From IMG/VR virus record IMGVR_UViG_3300044695_005677, positions 1-64,000 of that record: 64,000 bases of DNA; one strand, 5' to 3'. Origin of the DNA: a virus. Of this stretch, positions 45,455-53,165 are shown in pieces. The translations under genes were made by a program, and so were the position numbers. The notes under the pieces were generated by a model. It searched no databases and was not told the origin of the DNA. It saw only the letters and a program-made list of their open reading frames with translations. Position 1 is the first letter of the stretch. Every line of letters starts with the position of its first letter.

Positions 45455-45483
45455 ATTGTGTAGCATAAAGCTACACCGTGCAA
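45455..45483 (-). promoter_or_regulatory. Promoter with an operator-like inverted repeat in the spacer
   Basis: TTGCAC (45483-45478), a 17-nt spacer and CACAAT (45460-45455) form a sigma70-type promoter. The perfect inverted repeat GTGTAGC-N5-GCTACAC (45476-45458) fills the spacer and enters the -10 box. The TTGCACGGT start is shared with the promoter at 48757-48784, hinting at common regulation. Confidence 0.55.
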
Positions 45484-45559
45484 CTCTTATTTGAAGATTT
45501 TTCACCAACGTCAGAGAACACGGCGCTGCTGCCAATTCGCAGAGCCTCATGGCAGAGCC

Positions 45560-46030
45560 TCATGGCAGAGCTTGGTCGTTCTGCTGAAAAAATCCAACTG
45601 GCTCAATTCTCCGTCCGCAGTAGGGGCACCACTTCGCCCGGTTTTCGGTCGGGCCTCCAGTCTCGAAGACGAAGCACTCGCCGCAAGCGGTGTCCCAGTT
45701 TCCATCTTCATCCTCGGACCACCGGCACAAGATGAGAACCGATTTCGGGTTTGCTGTCCGATACGACCACAGATGTGCTTTTAAGTCAGCAATAATTAAC
45801 TCAGCAGGTAGTTGTAGGGTAGATGATAGTATTTGAGCAAGTGAATAATCATTAATCGGGCCGAGCGGTCCAATACTTTGCTCTACTTCTCGTATCTGTT
45901 TAATACAATTAGTAATAGCATCTACTCCCCACTGAGAGACAATTACATGTTGGAGATTCTTTCTGATATTTCGCTCATACTCAGCATCACGGAGAGCATT
46001 GTCTAGCTTCTTCTCAAGTTCTGATATCAT
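45560..46030 (-). CDS. Hypothetical protein with C-terminal Zn ribbon
   Basis: This 156-aa protein begins MISELEKKLDNALRDAEYER (coiled coil) and ends with CGECFVFET...WCPYCGRRI, a zinc ribbon. The region is AT-richer than its neighbours. The stop lies in a 13-bp direct repeat (agagcctcatggc, twice). Function unknown. Confidence 0.55.
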   Translation of the reverse strand: MISELEKKLDNALRDAEYERNIRKNLQHVIVSQWGVDAITNCIKQIREVEQSIGPLGPINDYSLAQILSSTLQLPAELIIADLKAHLWSYRTANPKSVLILCRWSEDEDGNWDTACGECFVFETGGPTENRAKWCPYCGRRIEPVGFFQQNDQALP

Positions 46031-46064
46031 AAGTTAAAAGGAAGAAATAAATCCGATTCTGTAT

Positions 46065-46388
46065 TCATGATTTTGCCCCGCCCTCATCGCGGGATGCCTC
46101 CGTGTTCTGAGTCTCGCAGTCCGCCAGCAGTTGCTCGATGGCCTGCTTGAGTGCTGGCCATTCCTCCGGCGATACTTGGATGGTCTGCGACTTCGCATCT
46201 GTGCGCCCGCTTTGCTGCTCGATTTCCAAGAACTCTCCAGCGGCTTCGTCCACGATGGATACGTTCGTGCATTGTTCCGAGAACAGCGGCTCTTTCGCCG
46301 GAAGCACTGAGAGTCGAGTGATTCGCACACGGAACTCAGAACCATGTGCGGCTGCCAACGAGGCGGGGCGGGAGTCGTTCGTGTTCAT
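46065..46388 (-). CDS. Small hypothetical protein
   Basis: This 107-aa protein has a beta-rich N-terminal half (FRVRITRLSVLPAKEPLF, NVSIVDEAAGEFLEI) and a helical end (EEWPALKQAIEQLLAD). It starts at an ATGA overlap with a 35-aa gene. No known function. Confidence 0.5.
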   Translation of the reverse strand: MNTNDSRPASLAAAHGSEFRVRITRLSVLPAKEPLFSEQCTNVSIVDEAAGEFLEIEQQSGRTDAKSQTIQVSPEEWPALKQAIEQLLADCETQNTEASRDEGGAKS

Positions 46389-46492
46389 CGTGCGTCTTTC
46401 TGCCCTCCATACTCCACGTCGTCAATAGTGTTGTTTTTCAGGTGGTCAAGTGCGTGCGCTATGAAGGTTCGCTCCTTATTTGTTAGCTTCAT
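46385..46492 (-). CDS. Tiny 35-aa protein
   Basis: The product begins MKLTNKERTFIAHALDHLKN and is an amphipathic helix with an acidic/basic tail. It is coupled at both ends by ATGA overlaps in an unbroken run of small genes, which supports its reality despite its size. Confidence 0.5.
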   Translation of the reverse strand: MKLTNKERTFIAHALDHLKNNTIDDVEYGGQKDAR

Positions 46493-46668
46493 TTTGTTTC
46501 TTTCCATCTAAACTCTGTGCTGTCTTGACCGAGGACGTGCCACTCAGCAAAGCCTCGTCTGATAGCCTCTTCTTTGAGATTGCCTAGCTGTATAACAGCG
46601 GCAAAAGCGGCGATCAGGGCGAGGACGAACATGAAGGCACCTAACTGTGCTGCGTGGTTTTCACTCAT
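46489..46668 (-). CDS. Small 59-aa single-TM protein
   Basis: The product begins MSENHAAQLGAFMFVLALIA, with one membrane helix (about 9-30) and then AIRRGFAEWHVLGQDSTEF, a short soluble motif I know from many small phage membrane proteins. ATGA overlaps occur at both ends. Function unknown. Confidence 0.6.
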   Translation of the reverse strand: MSENHAAQLGAFMFVLALIAAFAAVIQLGNLKEEAIRRGFAEWHVLGQDSTEFRWKETK

Positions 46669-46931
46669 GGTTGCGTGTGCAAAAAGTTCTGGATGTCCTC
46701 ATACAGTCCAATCTCCATACGTCCCGCTGAATCGCGGCAACGGGTCAGGAGTCGGATAGCGTTTTGAATCTTGACGGCTTGGAGCATCAACGTCTGCTGA
46801 CGGTCAATGAGTCGGAAGCTGAGTTCTGAGATGTCGCGCTCAAGTTGGCGGGCGAAGTCTGGAGCGATGCAAGGATCACCTTCTTTACAGGTGATGCTTT
46901 CGTTTGCATCTGTTCGTGGTGTTGGTGTCAT
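46665..46931 (-). CDS. TPRTDA...DFARQLERE family protein
   Basis: This 88-aa protein starts MTPTPRTDANESI and has PDFARQLERDISELSF at about 24-40, followed by a coiled coil. Two more genes nearby (46928-47278, 47403-47795) share TPRTD and FARQLERE. The family is common in phages and is uncharacterised; the coiled coil suggests oligomerisation. Confidence 0.6.
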   Translation of the reverse strand: MTPTPRTDANESITCKEGDPCIAPDFARQLERDISELSFRLIDRQQTLMLQAVKIQNAIRLLTRCRDSAGRMEIGLYEDIQNFLHTQP

Positions 46932-47278
46932 GGTTTTCCTTTCACTTTAGTGATGGCTGCCTTAGCTTTCATCAACGCTGCATTTTGGTTACGGGCTTCT
47001 ATTGTCGGCATTACAGCTATACCGCCGTTTGCTGCCACCATTGATTCCAAAGCCTCCAGCAAGACATCCACTTCTGCGCCGCGCTTGCCAGCTACATCTG
47101 CCCACTCGGAGCAACGGATGCGGACTTTATGTAGCTGCTCGTTTGCGTCGTTGAGTTCACGTTCAAGTTGGCGGGCAAAGTCTGCTAGCACTACATGGTG
47201 ATATGTATTTTCAAAGCAACTCGGGACTTGTAGAATTTCTGCATCTGTTCGTGGTGTTGGTGTCGGTGTCGGTGTCAT
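46928..47278 (-). CDS. TPRTDA...DFARQLERE family protein
   Basis: This 116-aa paralogue starts MTPTPTPTPRTDAEILQV, with LADFARQLERELNDANEQL (about 32-50) and a helical C-terminus rich in Lys/Ala. ATGA overlaps join it to both neighbours. Function unknown. Confidence 0.6.
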   Translation of the reverse strand: MTPTPTPTPRTDAEILQVPSCFENTYHHVVLADFARQLERELNDANEQLHKVRIRCSEWADVAGKRGAEVDVLLEALESMVAANGGIAVMPTIEARNQNAALMKAKAAITKVKGKP

Positions 47279-47406
47279 GGCGTAATGAGTTTTCCGTTGG
47301 TTAGGGTGTAGATGATGGCGTCTGCGATGTCGGGATCTCCAGCGAAGAGAACTACTAGGAGGAAAAAGGCGATAATGCTTGCGGTGTCGGAGTCGATGAG
47401 GGTCAT
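47275..47406 (-). CDS. Small 43-aa single-TM protein
   Basis: The product begins MTLIDSDTASIIAFFLLVVL, with one membrane helix followed by DPDIADAIIYTLTNGKLI. It is coupled on both sides by ATGA overlaps, and a modest Shine-Dalgarno (aaaggag) lies upstream. Another in the series of small membrane proteins in this arm. Confidence 0.55.
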   Translation of the reverse strand: MTLIDSDTASIIAFFLLVVLFAGDPDIADAIIYTLTNGKLITP

Positions 47407-47795
47407 GGTTGAACTCCTTTCGCTTTGGTTATCACTGCAAGAGCGGGTTTCCAAGGCACCTTTGTGTCGCCTTCAATATACGGCAGGATGCTTTCCAATA
47501 CCCCTAACATCTCAGCATTTTCGCGCTCAAGTTGGCGGGCGAAATTGGGGTCACACCTCTCAAAGTCCTCGCGGTATTCCCTGTGCTTGTCTGTTCGTGG
47601 TGTTGGTGACGAATCTGGTTTCGTTACCAACTCCGCAAGCACCGCCTCCTTGACCGCTTGCGCGAATGCTTGGCGTTGCTCTTCGTCGTGGAACCAGCCG
47701 GGGTGATTCCGTGTCACCGCTAGGGTGCCGCATCCTTTGTTGAGTAGTGCTGCGGCTTTTGCCCCGATGTTTGCTAGTTGTTTGAGTGTTTTCAT
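47403..47795 (-). CDS. TPRTD...FARQLERE family protein with N-terminal extension
   Basis: This 130-aa paralogue has an extra N-terminal domain (1-60; MKTLKQLANIGAKAAALLNK, then RQAFAQAVKEAVLAEL) ahead of TPRTD and PNFARQLERENAEML (about 84-98). It overlaps both neighbours by 4 nt. Confidence 0.55.
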   Translation of the reverse strand: MKTLKQLANIGAKAAALLNKGCGTLAVTRNHPGWFHDEEQRQAFAQAVKEAVLAELVTKPDSSPTPRTDKHREYREDFERCDPNFARQLERENAEMLGVLESILPYIEGDTKVPWKPALAVITKAKGVQP

Positions 47796-48058
47796 AGTGT
47801 TTCAAGTTTGACGTTTGCTGTAATTGTTGGTTGTACTGTGCGGATGACTTTGACGATGTGGAGAGGCTGGCACCAGTCGGTACTCTTATCGGTTTGCAGG
47901 CAGGCACAGGAGTCCTCCCACAATTCCGCTGTGTTCTTGATGATGAGTGCCTCCGCTTCGCGCTGCGTTTTATATGGGCCGAGAGCGGTGAAGGTTCCGA
48001 TGCTTGTGCCGGGAGTATCCATGTCAATCACCCAGTAGTCGTGCGATGGTTTTTTCAT
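47792..48058 (-). CDS. Small hypothetical protein
   Basis: This 88-aa mixed alpha/beta protein begins MKKPSHDYWVIDMDTPGTSI. Cys residues at CAC and WC might bind metal. Coupled by 4-nt overlaps to both neighbours. Function unknown. Confidence 0.5.
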   Translation of the reverse strand: MKKPSHDYWVIDMDTPGTSIGTFTALGPYKTQREAEALIIKNTAELWEDSCACLQTDKSTDWCQPLHIVKVIRTVQPTITANVKLETL

Positions 48059-48354
48059 TTTCTGCGTTTTGGTTTGTTATTCTTGATTCGGTATTCTCTG
48101 ACGGATGTTGTGGAGCACCCCAAGACTTGGGCGAGGCGGGCGTTGCCGAGTTCCTGCCACACCAAGTCCTTGCAGTCACCCAGCACCATCTGCACCCAAG
48201 ACGGGTCTTTCTCCTTGGGCGGGGCAAATGGAAGCCCCCTGACCCTGCGAGCGTTGCGGACGGTGCGCTCGTCACACCCAAACTCCTCCGCGATGACGTT
48301 GTTGGGGCGATTCCAATCGGTTACGAAGTCGAAGTTGAATTTCACTTTTTGCAT
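48055..48354 (-). CDS. Double helix-turn-helix protein
   Basis: This 99-aa basic protein has two HTH-like units: DWNRPNNVIAEEFGCDERTV (about 12-31) followed by RNARRVRGLP, and ELGNARLAQVLGCSTTSVRE (about 68-87), with a KPKRRK tail. It resembles the 59876-60163 product and part of the next gene. Likely DNA-binding. The start at 48354 (MQKVKF) overlaps the next gene slightly. Confidence 0.65.
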   Translation of the reverse strand: MQKVKFNFDFVTDWNRPNNVIAEEFGCDERTVRNARRVRGLPFAPPKEKDPSWVQMVLGDCKDLVWQELGNARLAQVLGCSTTSVREYRIKNNKPKRRK

Positions 48355-48749
48355 TTGAGTGTTTTGCGGAAGCGTTGGACTTGGGCGAGGCAGCAACCGA
48401 TGCGGAGAGCAATGTCCTTGTCGGACTTTTCCCAATCCTTCTTGGTCAACTGGCGCATCTGGAAGGTGTAGCTGAGTTTCTGATCCTTGGTGGGGGTCGC
48501 TGCCTCCCAAACCTTCATCACTTCTTCACCTGTCAGGCAATGGGTCATGTTGCCCCAGAACAGGTTGACCAGTGTCGGGTAGGGAACCCCCGAACGCTGG
48601 GAGACGGTGGCAATGGTGGAGCCGTTGCGTTTGACGTGAGCCTTGACCCGCTCCGCGATTTCAGTGGAGAGTTCGCGGGCAAGGGCATCCTGCTTTTTGG
48701 CTTCGGATCGGGCTGCTTTTAGTTTTCGGATGTGGTTGTGTATTTCCAT
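48342..48749 (-). CDS. HTH DNA-binding protein with a leaderless promoter
   Basis: This 135-aa basic protein has an HTH-like IATVSQRSGVPYPTLVNLF (about 46-64) and a second unit DWEKSDKDIALRIGCCLAQV (about 105-124). Its ATG is 7 nt from the -10 box. It heads the leftward run of small genes and may regulate that run or itself through the direct motif inside its promoter spacer. Confidence 0.65.
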   Translation of the reverse strand: MEIHNHIRKLKAARSEAKKQDALARELSTEIAERVKAHVKRNGSTIATVSQRSGVPYPTLVNLFWGNMTHCLTGEEVMKVWEAATPTKDQKLSYTFQMRQLTKKDWEKSDKDIALRIGCCLAQVQRFRKTLKCKK

Positions 48750-48756
48750 GACCCCA

Positions 48757-48784
48757 AGTCTACCGAAACCGTATTACCGTGCAA
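48757..48784 (-). promoter_or_regulatory. Promoter for the small-gene run, leaderless
   Basis: TTGCAC (48784-48779), a 16-nt spacer and TAGACT (48762-48757), with 7 nt to the ATG at 48749. The spacer contains CGGTAATACGGTTTCGGTA, similar to sequence at 41021-41036 and 52910-52937. The predicted mRNA starts at or within 1 nt of the ATG. Confidence 0.55.
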
Positions 48785-48809
48785 GGCTTATTTGATAAAA
48801 AAGACGCTT

Positions 48810-50231
48810 TTAACAAAAATCTTCTTCTCGTATCAGCTTATTTACCTTTTTTCCTTTGCTCGCTCGGTAGCTTTCCAGCAGTTTCAGCGCCTTTAATAGT
48901 CGGTCTTCAGTGCTTTTCTTTTCTTCGATCACCGTTGCTACCGCATAGTCCACCGTGTTGGTACACATGAGCCTGTAAACACGCACGATGTCTTCCTGCC
49001 CACGTCGGGACAGTCGTGCGATCATCTGCTCGTAGTCCTCTCGACTGAATGTCAGAGTAAACCAGACCAGTGTTCTACCACCGTGCTGTAGGTTTAGCCC
49101 GTGTCCTACCGACTTGGGGTGTGCCACTAGCATTGGTATCTCCTTTGCGTTCCATTTTCTGAGCAGTTCCTTTTGGGCCGATTCCGTTTTGGCATCTGCG
49201 AAAAAGTGCGCTTTTGGAAACGCTTTTCTCATTCTCTCCTGCTCATGTTTAAATGCACAGGCTACCAATACAGGCTCACCAGCTTTTTGCATGATAAGCT
49301 CAAGGGCTTTTATCTTCAGCGGATGCACATCGTGCCAAACGCTCTCGGTATCATACACGGCTCCTGAAGTGAACTGTAGCAGTTTCCCAACCAGCACTGC
49401 GGCATTAGACGCGGTGATCTCTTCTCCGGATGCAACCTCTAAGATTAGCTCTTCTTCAAATTCCTTGTATTTACTTAGACCATCCTTGCTTAAAGGAACC
49501 TCGATATCGATGACTTCAGTATCCGGTATGTCCAGCCAGTCTTTCGACCTGAGCGTCAGCGTGATATCTGATAACCTGTTTTGGATAGCTTCCTGAGCAT
49601 GAGGCTTTTCCTGCCAGATGTAGTTGTTATACCCGCTTGGAGAAAAGTAAGTCTGCTGAAACAAGCTAAAGGATCGACCAAGGCGAACTCCACCGTCCAC
49701 GAATCGAGTTTGTGCAAACAGGTCCATCAGCGAGTTGGGTGCTGGTGTCCCTGTTAATGCCCAGATGCGCTTGTGCTTCTCATGGGGGACTACCCGTCGA
49801 TATGCGTTGGGTCTTTTAGCAGAATGATTTTTTATTTTTGTGCTTTCATCAATGACTAGCGTATCATAGGGCAAAGTCTTTTTTGACTCGATCAGGGTTA
49901 CGAGATTTGGTATCCCCTCAAAGTTACACAAGTAGATATGTGCTGATCCCTGAAGGAACGCTCTTTTGCCTGCTTGGTTACGTAGATTAGCTACCTTCAT
50001 CCACGAAAAGTCGTCCCACTGTTCAATCTCCATCGGCCAAGTCAGGTTGATTACCCGCATCGGTGCCAGAATAAGAACTCCCTTTGTTTCTCCAGAAGCG
50101 AACAGTTGGTTAATCGCGCTCAAGGTAGCCGCTGTCTTGCCAATACCAACCCCCACAAACCCAAGGGCGTGGGGGTGGTTGAGAAGGTGCTGCGTGAGCA
50201 AGTCTTGCGGTTCTGAAGATGGGAACTTCAT
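48810..50231 (-). CDS. SNF2/SF2-type DNA helicase
   Basis: This 473-aa SF2 ATPase has motif I VGIGKTAAT (about 29), Ia ILAPMRVI, II VIDESTKI (DEST, about 124), III ALTGTPAPN (about 160) and VI MIARLSRRGQEDIV (about 405). Together with VRR-NUC, DNA polymerase A, DUF2815 and DUF2800 it makes the replication module known from many phages. It ends EEDFC, one of the shared acidic-hydrophobic-Cys tips. No RecG or UvsW accessory domains are evident. Confidence 0.85.
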   Translation of the reverse strand: MKFPSSEPQDLLTQHLLNHPHALGFVGVGIGKTAATLSAINQLFASGETKGVLILAPMRVINLTWPMEIEQWDDFSWMKVANLRNQAGKRAFLQGSAHIYLCNFEGIPNLVTLIESKKTLPYDTLVIDESTKIKNHSAKRPNAYRRVVPHEKHKRIWALTGTPAPNSLMDLFAQTRFVDGGVRLGRSFSLFQQTYFSPSGYNNYIWQEKPHAQEAIQNRLSDITLTLRSKDWLDIPDTEVIDIEVPLSKDGLSKYKEFEEELILEVASGEEITASNAAVLVGKLLQFTSGAVYDTESVWHDVHPLKIKALELIMQKAGEPVLVACAFKHEQERMRKAFPKAHFFADAKTESAQKELLRKWNAKEIPMLVAHPKSVGHGLNLQHGGRTLVWFTLTFSREDYEQMIARLSRRGQEDIVRVYRLMCTNTVDYAVATVIEEKKSTEDRLLKALKLLESYRASKGKKVNKLIREEDFC

Positions 50232-50543
50232 TTAGCAAAATTCAGTTTTTCTATCCAGCAACTTAGTGACGAATAAGCATCCTTTTTCCACAGTGTCACA
50301 CCAGTCGGCTGTGCAGCCTTGGACCTGTAGCCGTTCAATCTCTATCCTCTGCAAAGCAGTTGGTTTTTTTCCTTGTGCCTTTATCTCCAAGAACCCGATT
50401 ACGCCTTCTGGTGTGATGATCATCCTGTCGGGCACGGCACGTTTGGCTGGAGAAGTAAATTTGTAGTATAGGCAACCCCGCTTTTTGGCAAAGTCACCGA
50501 TCTTACTTTCGACATCCCTTTCGAGCATGGGTCTAGGTTTCAT
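50232..50543 (-). CDS. VRR-NUC nuclease
   Basis: This 103-aa protein matches the VRR-NUC fold: ERDVESKIGDFAKKRGC, then AVPDRMIITPEGVIGFLEIKAQGKKPTALQR cut into PDR, FLEIKA and the Gln helix as catalytic elements (about 35-65). It is a PD-(D/E)XK nuclease acting on branched DNA in related systems. Start 50543 (MKPRPMLE) is preferred. It lies next to the helicase and ends TEFC, again with the shared tip. Confidence 0.85.
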   Translation of the reverse strand: MKPRPMLERDVESKIGDFAKKRGCLYYKFTSPAKRAVPDRMIITPEGVIGFLEIKAQGKKPTALQRIEIERLQVQGCTADWCDTVEKGCLFVTKLLDRKTEFC

Positions 50544-50767
50544 GGTTCTTTTTTGGCTTGTTGATTTAGTGCTTCTACACACTTGTCATGCAATGCCGCG
50601 AGCATAGCCGCCATATCTTCTTTGTTAGACGCGTTGACAGCTATCTCAACGTAGTTCTGCCCATCATCTATGTTGTGCAGAACGACAAGTAGATATTGCT
50701 TATTACCTGCGTCCAAATGCTCGACGGCAAAAGTTGCGTGGATGTCCGGTTTGCGGGGAGTGCTCAT
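50540..50767 (-). CDS. Small hypothetical protein in the replication operon
   Basis: This 75-aa alpha/beta protein begins MSTPRKPDIHATFAVEHLDA. It is coupled by 4-nt overlaps to the nuclease and polymerase genes, so a role in replication is likely but undefined. Confidence 0.55.
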   Translation of the reverse strand: MSTPRKPDIHATFAVEHLDAGNKQYLLVVLHNIDDGQNYVEIAVNASNKEDMAAMLAALHDKCVEALNQQAKKEP

Positions 50768-52884
50768 TTTTTGTAGAATTTTACGATGTCACCGTCTGCT
50801 GCCAGAGGCATGCCCTCGGCCCATTCTGGTAGCTCCACAAGGAGCTTTGTGAACTCTTCAAGGCTTTGACCCTTTTCGGGGTAGAAGTGCGCCAGAGCCT
50901 CATCGTGGATCAAAGCGACGATCTCGTAGCCCTTGGACTCGGCGTTGATCGCTCCATGCGCCATGAAGTCAGCAGCAATACCCTGAATACAGTTTTCAAC
51001 GAACACGCCACCGTGCGTCGATATCGATCCCCAGTGGGCGCTGTTGGGTATCTTGCCGTAGAAGGTGATGACATCGGCAATCCTCGCCTCTGGGTAGATC
51101 GCCATAACCTTCTGGACCTGAGCCTCGCTTGGCATAAGGATTTTCTTCCAGTCGCCTTTTTCAATCTTGATACCCTCAGGAGTTTTGGTCTTTTTGACCT
51201 CTTGCCATACCAGTTGCTGTTTGATGTCGGGCCTTGGATAAGCAATCAGTCTTTGGCTAGGCAGGGACATAAACAAAAACCGCTCACCAGATATCTTTTT
51301 GGTGCGGAAACTGCAACCGACCCCAAAGGTAAACTCACGGGAAGGAAACTTTATCGCGCTCTTGGCAGCGGTCTCACACTGTTTCCACAGGCCAACGATT
51401 TTGGGACTTGCCTCTCTCCATGCCTTTACGATCTCGGGCAGTTCCTTCTCGATGAGACCCTGTTTGATAGCGCCCATCTTTACCATTGCCCCGACACCAC
51501 CTCGATAAGCCAATGCAAGTTCGGCCACCTTCCCTTTTTGACGCAGGGGATGATGCTTTCCGTTCTTTTTCCTGTAGTCATCGAACTCGGAAAGAGGGAC
51601 GTTGAACATCGTCGATGCAGAGGCTTCGTAAATCCGGCCATGCGTGTTGAACACATCCAGTCTCCACTGCTCTCCCGCCTGCCAAGCAATGATGCGTGCC
51701 TCGATGGACGAATAGTCCACATCGAGCATCGGTGAGTCATGCTGAATGAAGTGCCTGATGCAGGAGGATATGACCTCTAGAGGTGGGCCATAGACAAGCT
51801 CCAGCCAGTCCGATGAGCATCCGTCGCAGATGTCCTTGTAGGCTTGCTCAGAGAGGCTTTCCATGAAGGCTGCGGGTCTCTTAAAGTTCTGGGGCTGCAC
51901 AAGCGAAGCAGACCATCTTCCTGTCCCTGCACCGTGGTAGGTGAGAGTTCCACGGACTCGGTTATCGTGTGGACCCGCGCAGGCCAGCATCGACTTGATC
52001 TTGGCAAGGCTGGCAAAGGTGATGAGCTTCTTGATCTTCAAGGCTTTCCCAAGCTCGGTGTCTTCCTCAAAAGACTCATCGGCTAAGACTTCATCCAGTG
52101 TAGCGGACTGAAGGTTGTCCGGCTTAAAACCGCGCTCCTTGAGCCACCCCATGAACCGTTCACGCTGCGTGTGCTTTAAGCCTGTGAGTTCGGTGAATAT
52201 CTTCCCCAGTCTTTCTGTCTCCTCATCGACGAGGATATCGGCCTTGCGTAACGCATCAAGGTTTACGGGGAACCCGCGTGAGTTGATCGCCATGTCTAGG
52301 GCAAAGACTTGCTCCGCGCTATCGGAGGAAAAGAAGCCGATCTTTTTGTGTATCTCCTGCTCGACCCGAACGTCCTGAAGACAGTAGTCACAGAATTGCT
52401 GGAAGGCTTCTGCGTCATCTTCCGGATCGATAAACTCTCCGGTGCTCTTCTGCGGTATCGAGAATTTGCGTATCAGGTCCATCCCTTTGCTATCCTTCTG
52501 GTTCTTCAGTTGCAGGAACTCAGCAAGGTTCTTGAGAGACGCTGGCAAAGCGGCACGCCTGCCCATTGCAGCGGTGCAGCGCCATTTACTGTGGGCGGGT
52601 GGGGATATACCAAAAGTCTTTCGGAAAAGAGCGTCTGAGATCGCTACCTCAAACGGCGCATTGTGGGCATAGATAACGGCATCCGGATTGCCCGTCATAA
52701 GATGCAGCAGGTCTACGACCTCTTGCGTCATGGCTTGATCACAGCGCCAGATGACTGGCTCATTATCACCTTCAGCGATAGCCGCGCAGAGAATCTCAGT
52801 GCTTGGATCATTGGCATATCGGTATGCACCAACGTCCTGCAAGTCTGCCCGTGAGCGTGTTTCGTAATCTAGGTGTATGTGCAT
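50764..52884 (-). CDS. Family A DNA polymerase with 3'-5' exonuclease
   Basis: This 706-aa protein has an N-terminal exonuclease with HLDYETRS (Exo I, about 4), YAHNAPFE (Exo II, about 73) and QFCDYCLQDVRVE (Exo III, about 167). The polymerase core has motif A DVDYSSIEARIIAW (about 391), motif B KVAELALAYRGG (about 448) and motif C ALIHDEALAHF (about 660). It replicates the phage genome. It has no 5' nuclease domain. Confidence 0.9.
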   Translation of the reverse strand: MHIHLDYETRSRADLQDVGAYRYANDPSTEILCAAIAEGDNEPVIWRCDQAMTQEVVDLLHLMTGNPDAVIYAHNAPFEVAISDALFRKTFGISPPAHSKWRCTAAMGRRAALPASLKNLAEFLQLKNQKDSKGMDLIRKFSIPQKSTGEFIDPEDDAEAFQQFCDYCLQDVRVEQEIHKKIGFFSSDSAEQVFALDMAINSRGFPVNLDALRKADILVDEETERLGKIFTELTGLKHTQRERFMGWLKERGFKPDNLQSATLDEVLADESFEEDTELGKALKIKKLITFASLAKIKSMLACAGPHDNRVRGTLTYHGAGTGRWSASLVQPQNFKRPAAFMESLSEQAYKDICDGCSSDWLELVYGPPLEVISSCIRHFIQHDSPMLDVDYSSIEARIIAWQAGEQWRLDVFNTHGRIYEASASTMFNVPLSEFDDYRKKNGKHHPLRQKGKVAELALAYRGGVGAMVKMGAIKQGLIEKELPEIVKAWREASPKIVGLWKQCETAAKSAIKFPSREFTFGVGCSFRTKKISGERFLFMSLPSQRLIAYPRPDIKQQLVWQEVKKTKTPEGIKIEKGDWKKILMPSEAQVQKVMAIYPEARIADVITFYGKIPNSAHWGSISTHGGVFVENCIQGIAADFMAHGAINAESKGYEIVALIHDEALAHFYPEKGQSLEEFTKLLVELPEWAEGMPLAADGDIVKFYKK

Positions 52885-52909
52885 ATTATTGTTAAATTAA
52901 AGCGGCAAC

Positions 52910-52937
52910 CCGTTTCCGAATTACCGCATAACCGTAT
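52910..52937 (-). promoter_or_regulatory. Repeated GGTAA/CGG motif upstream of DNA polymerase
   Basis: On the - strand ACGGTTATGCGGTAATTCGG then AAACGG, about 26 nt upstream of the polymerase ATG. It shares CGGTAAT and GTTTCGG-like parts with the promoters at 41023 and 48757. Possible regulator site; no clean -35/-10 pair is visible here. Confidence 0.35.
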
Positions 52938-52940
52938 AGG

Positions 52941-53165
52941 TTAGGAGTTAAACACCCTTTTATTCCTCCTGAACACAATAAAAGCAAGCCCAATAAGAGC
53001 TAACAAAAAAGTAGTCGGTTCTGGAGTGCACAAATGGTGGTCGTCCTTTTTGCGGTGATCGCTGGCTATAGAACTATAGTCGAGCGTATACCCATTATTA
53101 AGGCGTATAGGCTCGGCAAAGTCATTTCCGCAATCGTCTTCATTCTCGTCGTCAGGTATGGTCAT
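52941..53165 (-). CDS. Small PEP-CTERM protein
   Basis: This 74-aa protein ends with a textbook PEP-CTERM sorting signal: TPEPTTFLLALIGLAFIVF, then RRNKR. That is the Pro-Glu-Pro box, a membrane helix and an Arg/Lys cluster, as recognised by exosortases. The N-terminal part (about 46 residues) is acidic, then His/Asp-rich, and has no signal peptide, which is odd for the class. I chose the start at 53165 because it gives an ATGA overlap with the upstream TM gene; the open frame could extend 12 residues. The local DNA is AT-rich relative to the polymerase gene. Confidence 0.7.
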   Translation of the reverse strand: MTIPDDENEDDCGNDFAEPIRLNNGYTLDYSSIASDHRKKDDHHLCTPEPTTFLLALIGLAFIVFRRNKRVFNS

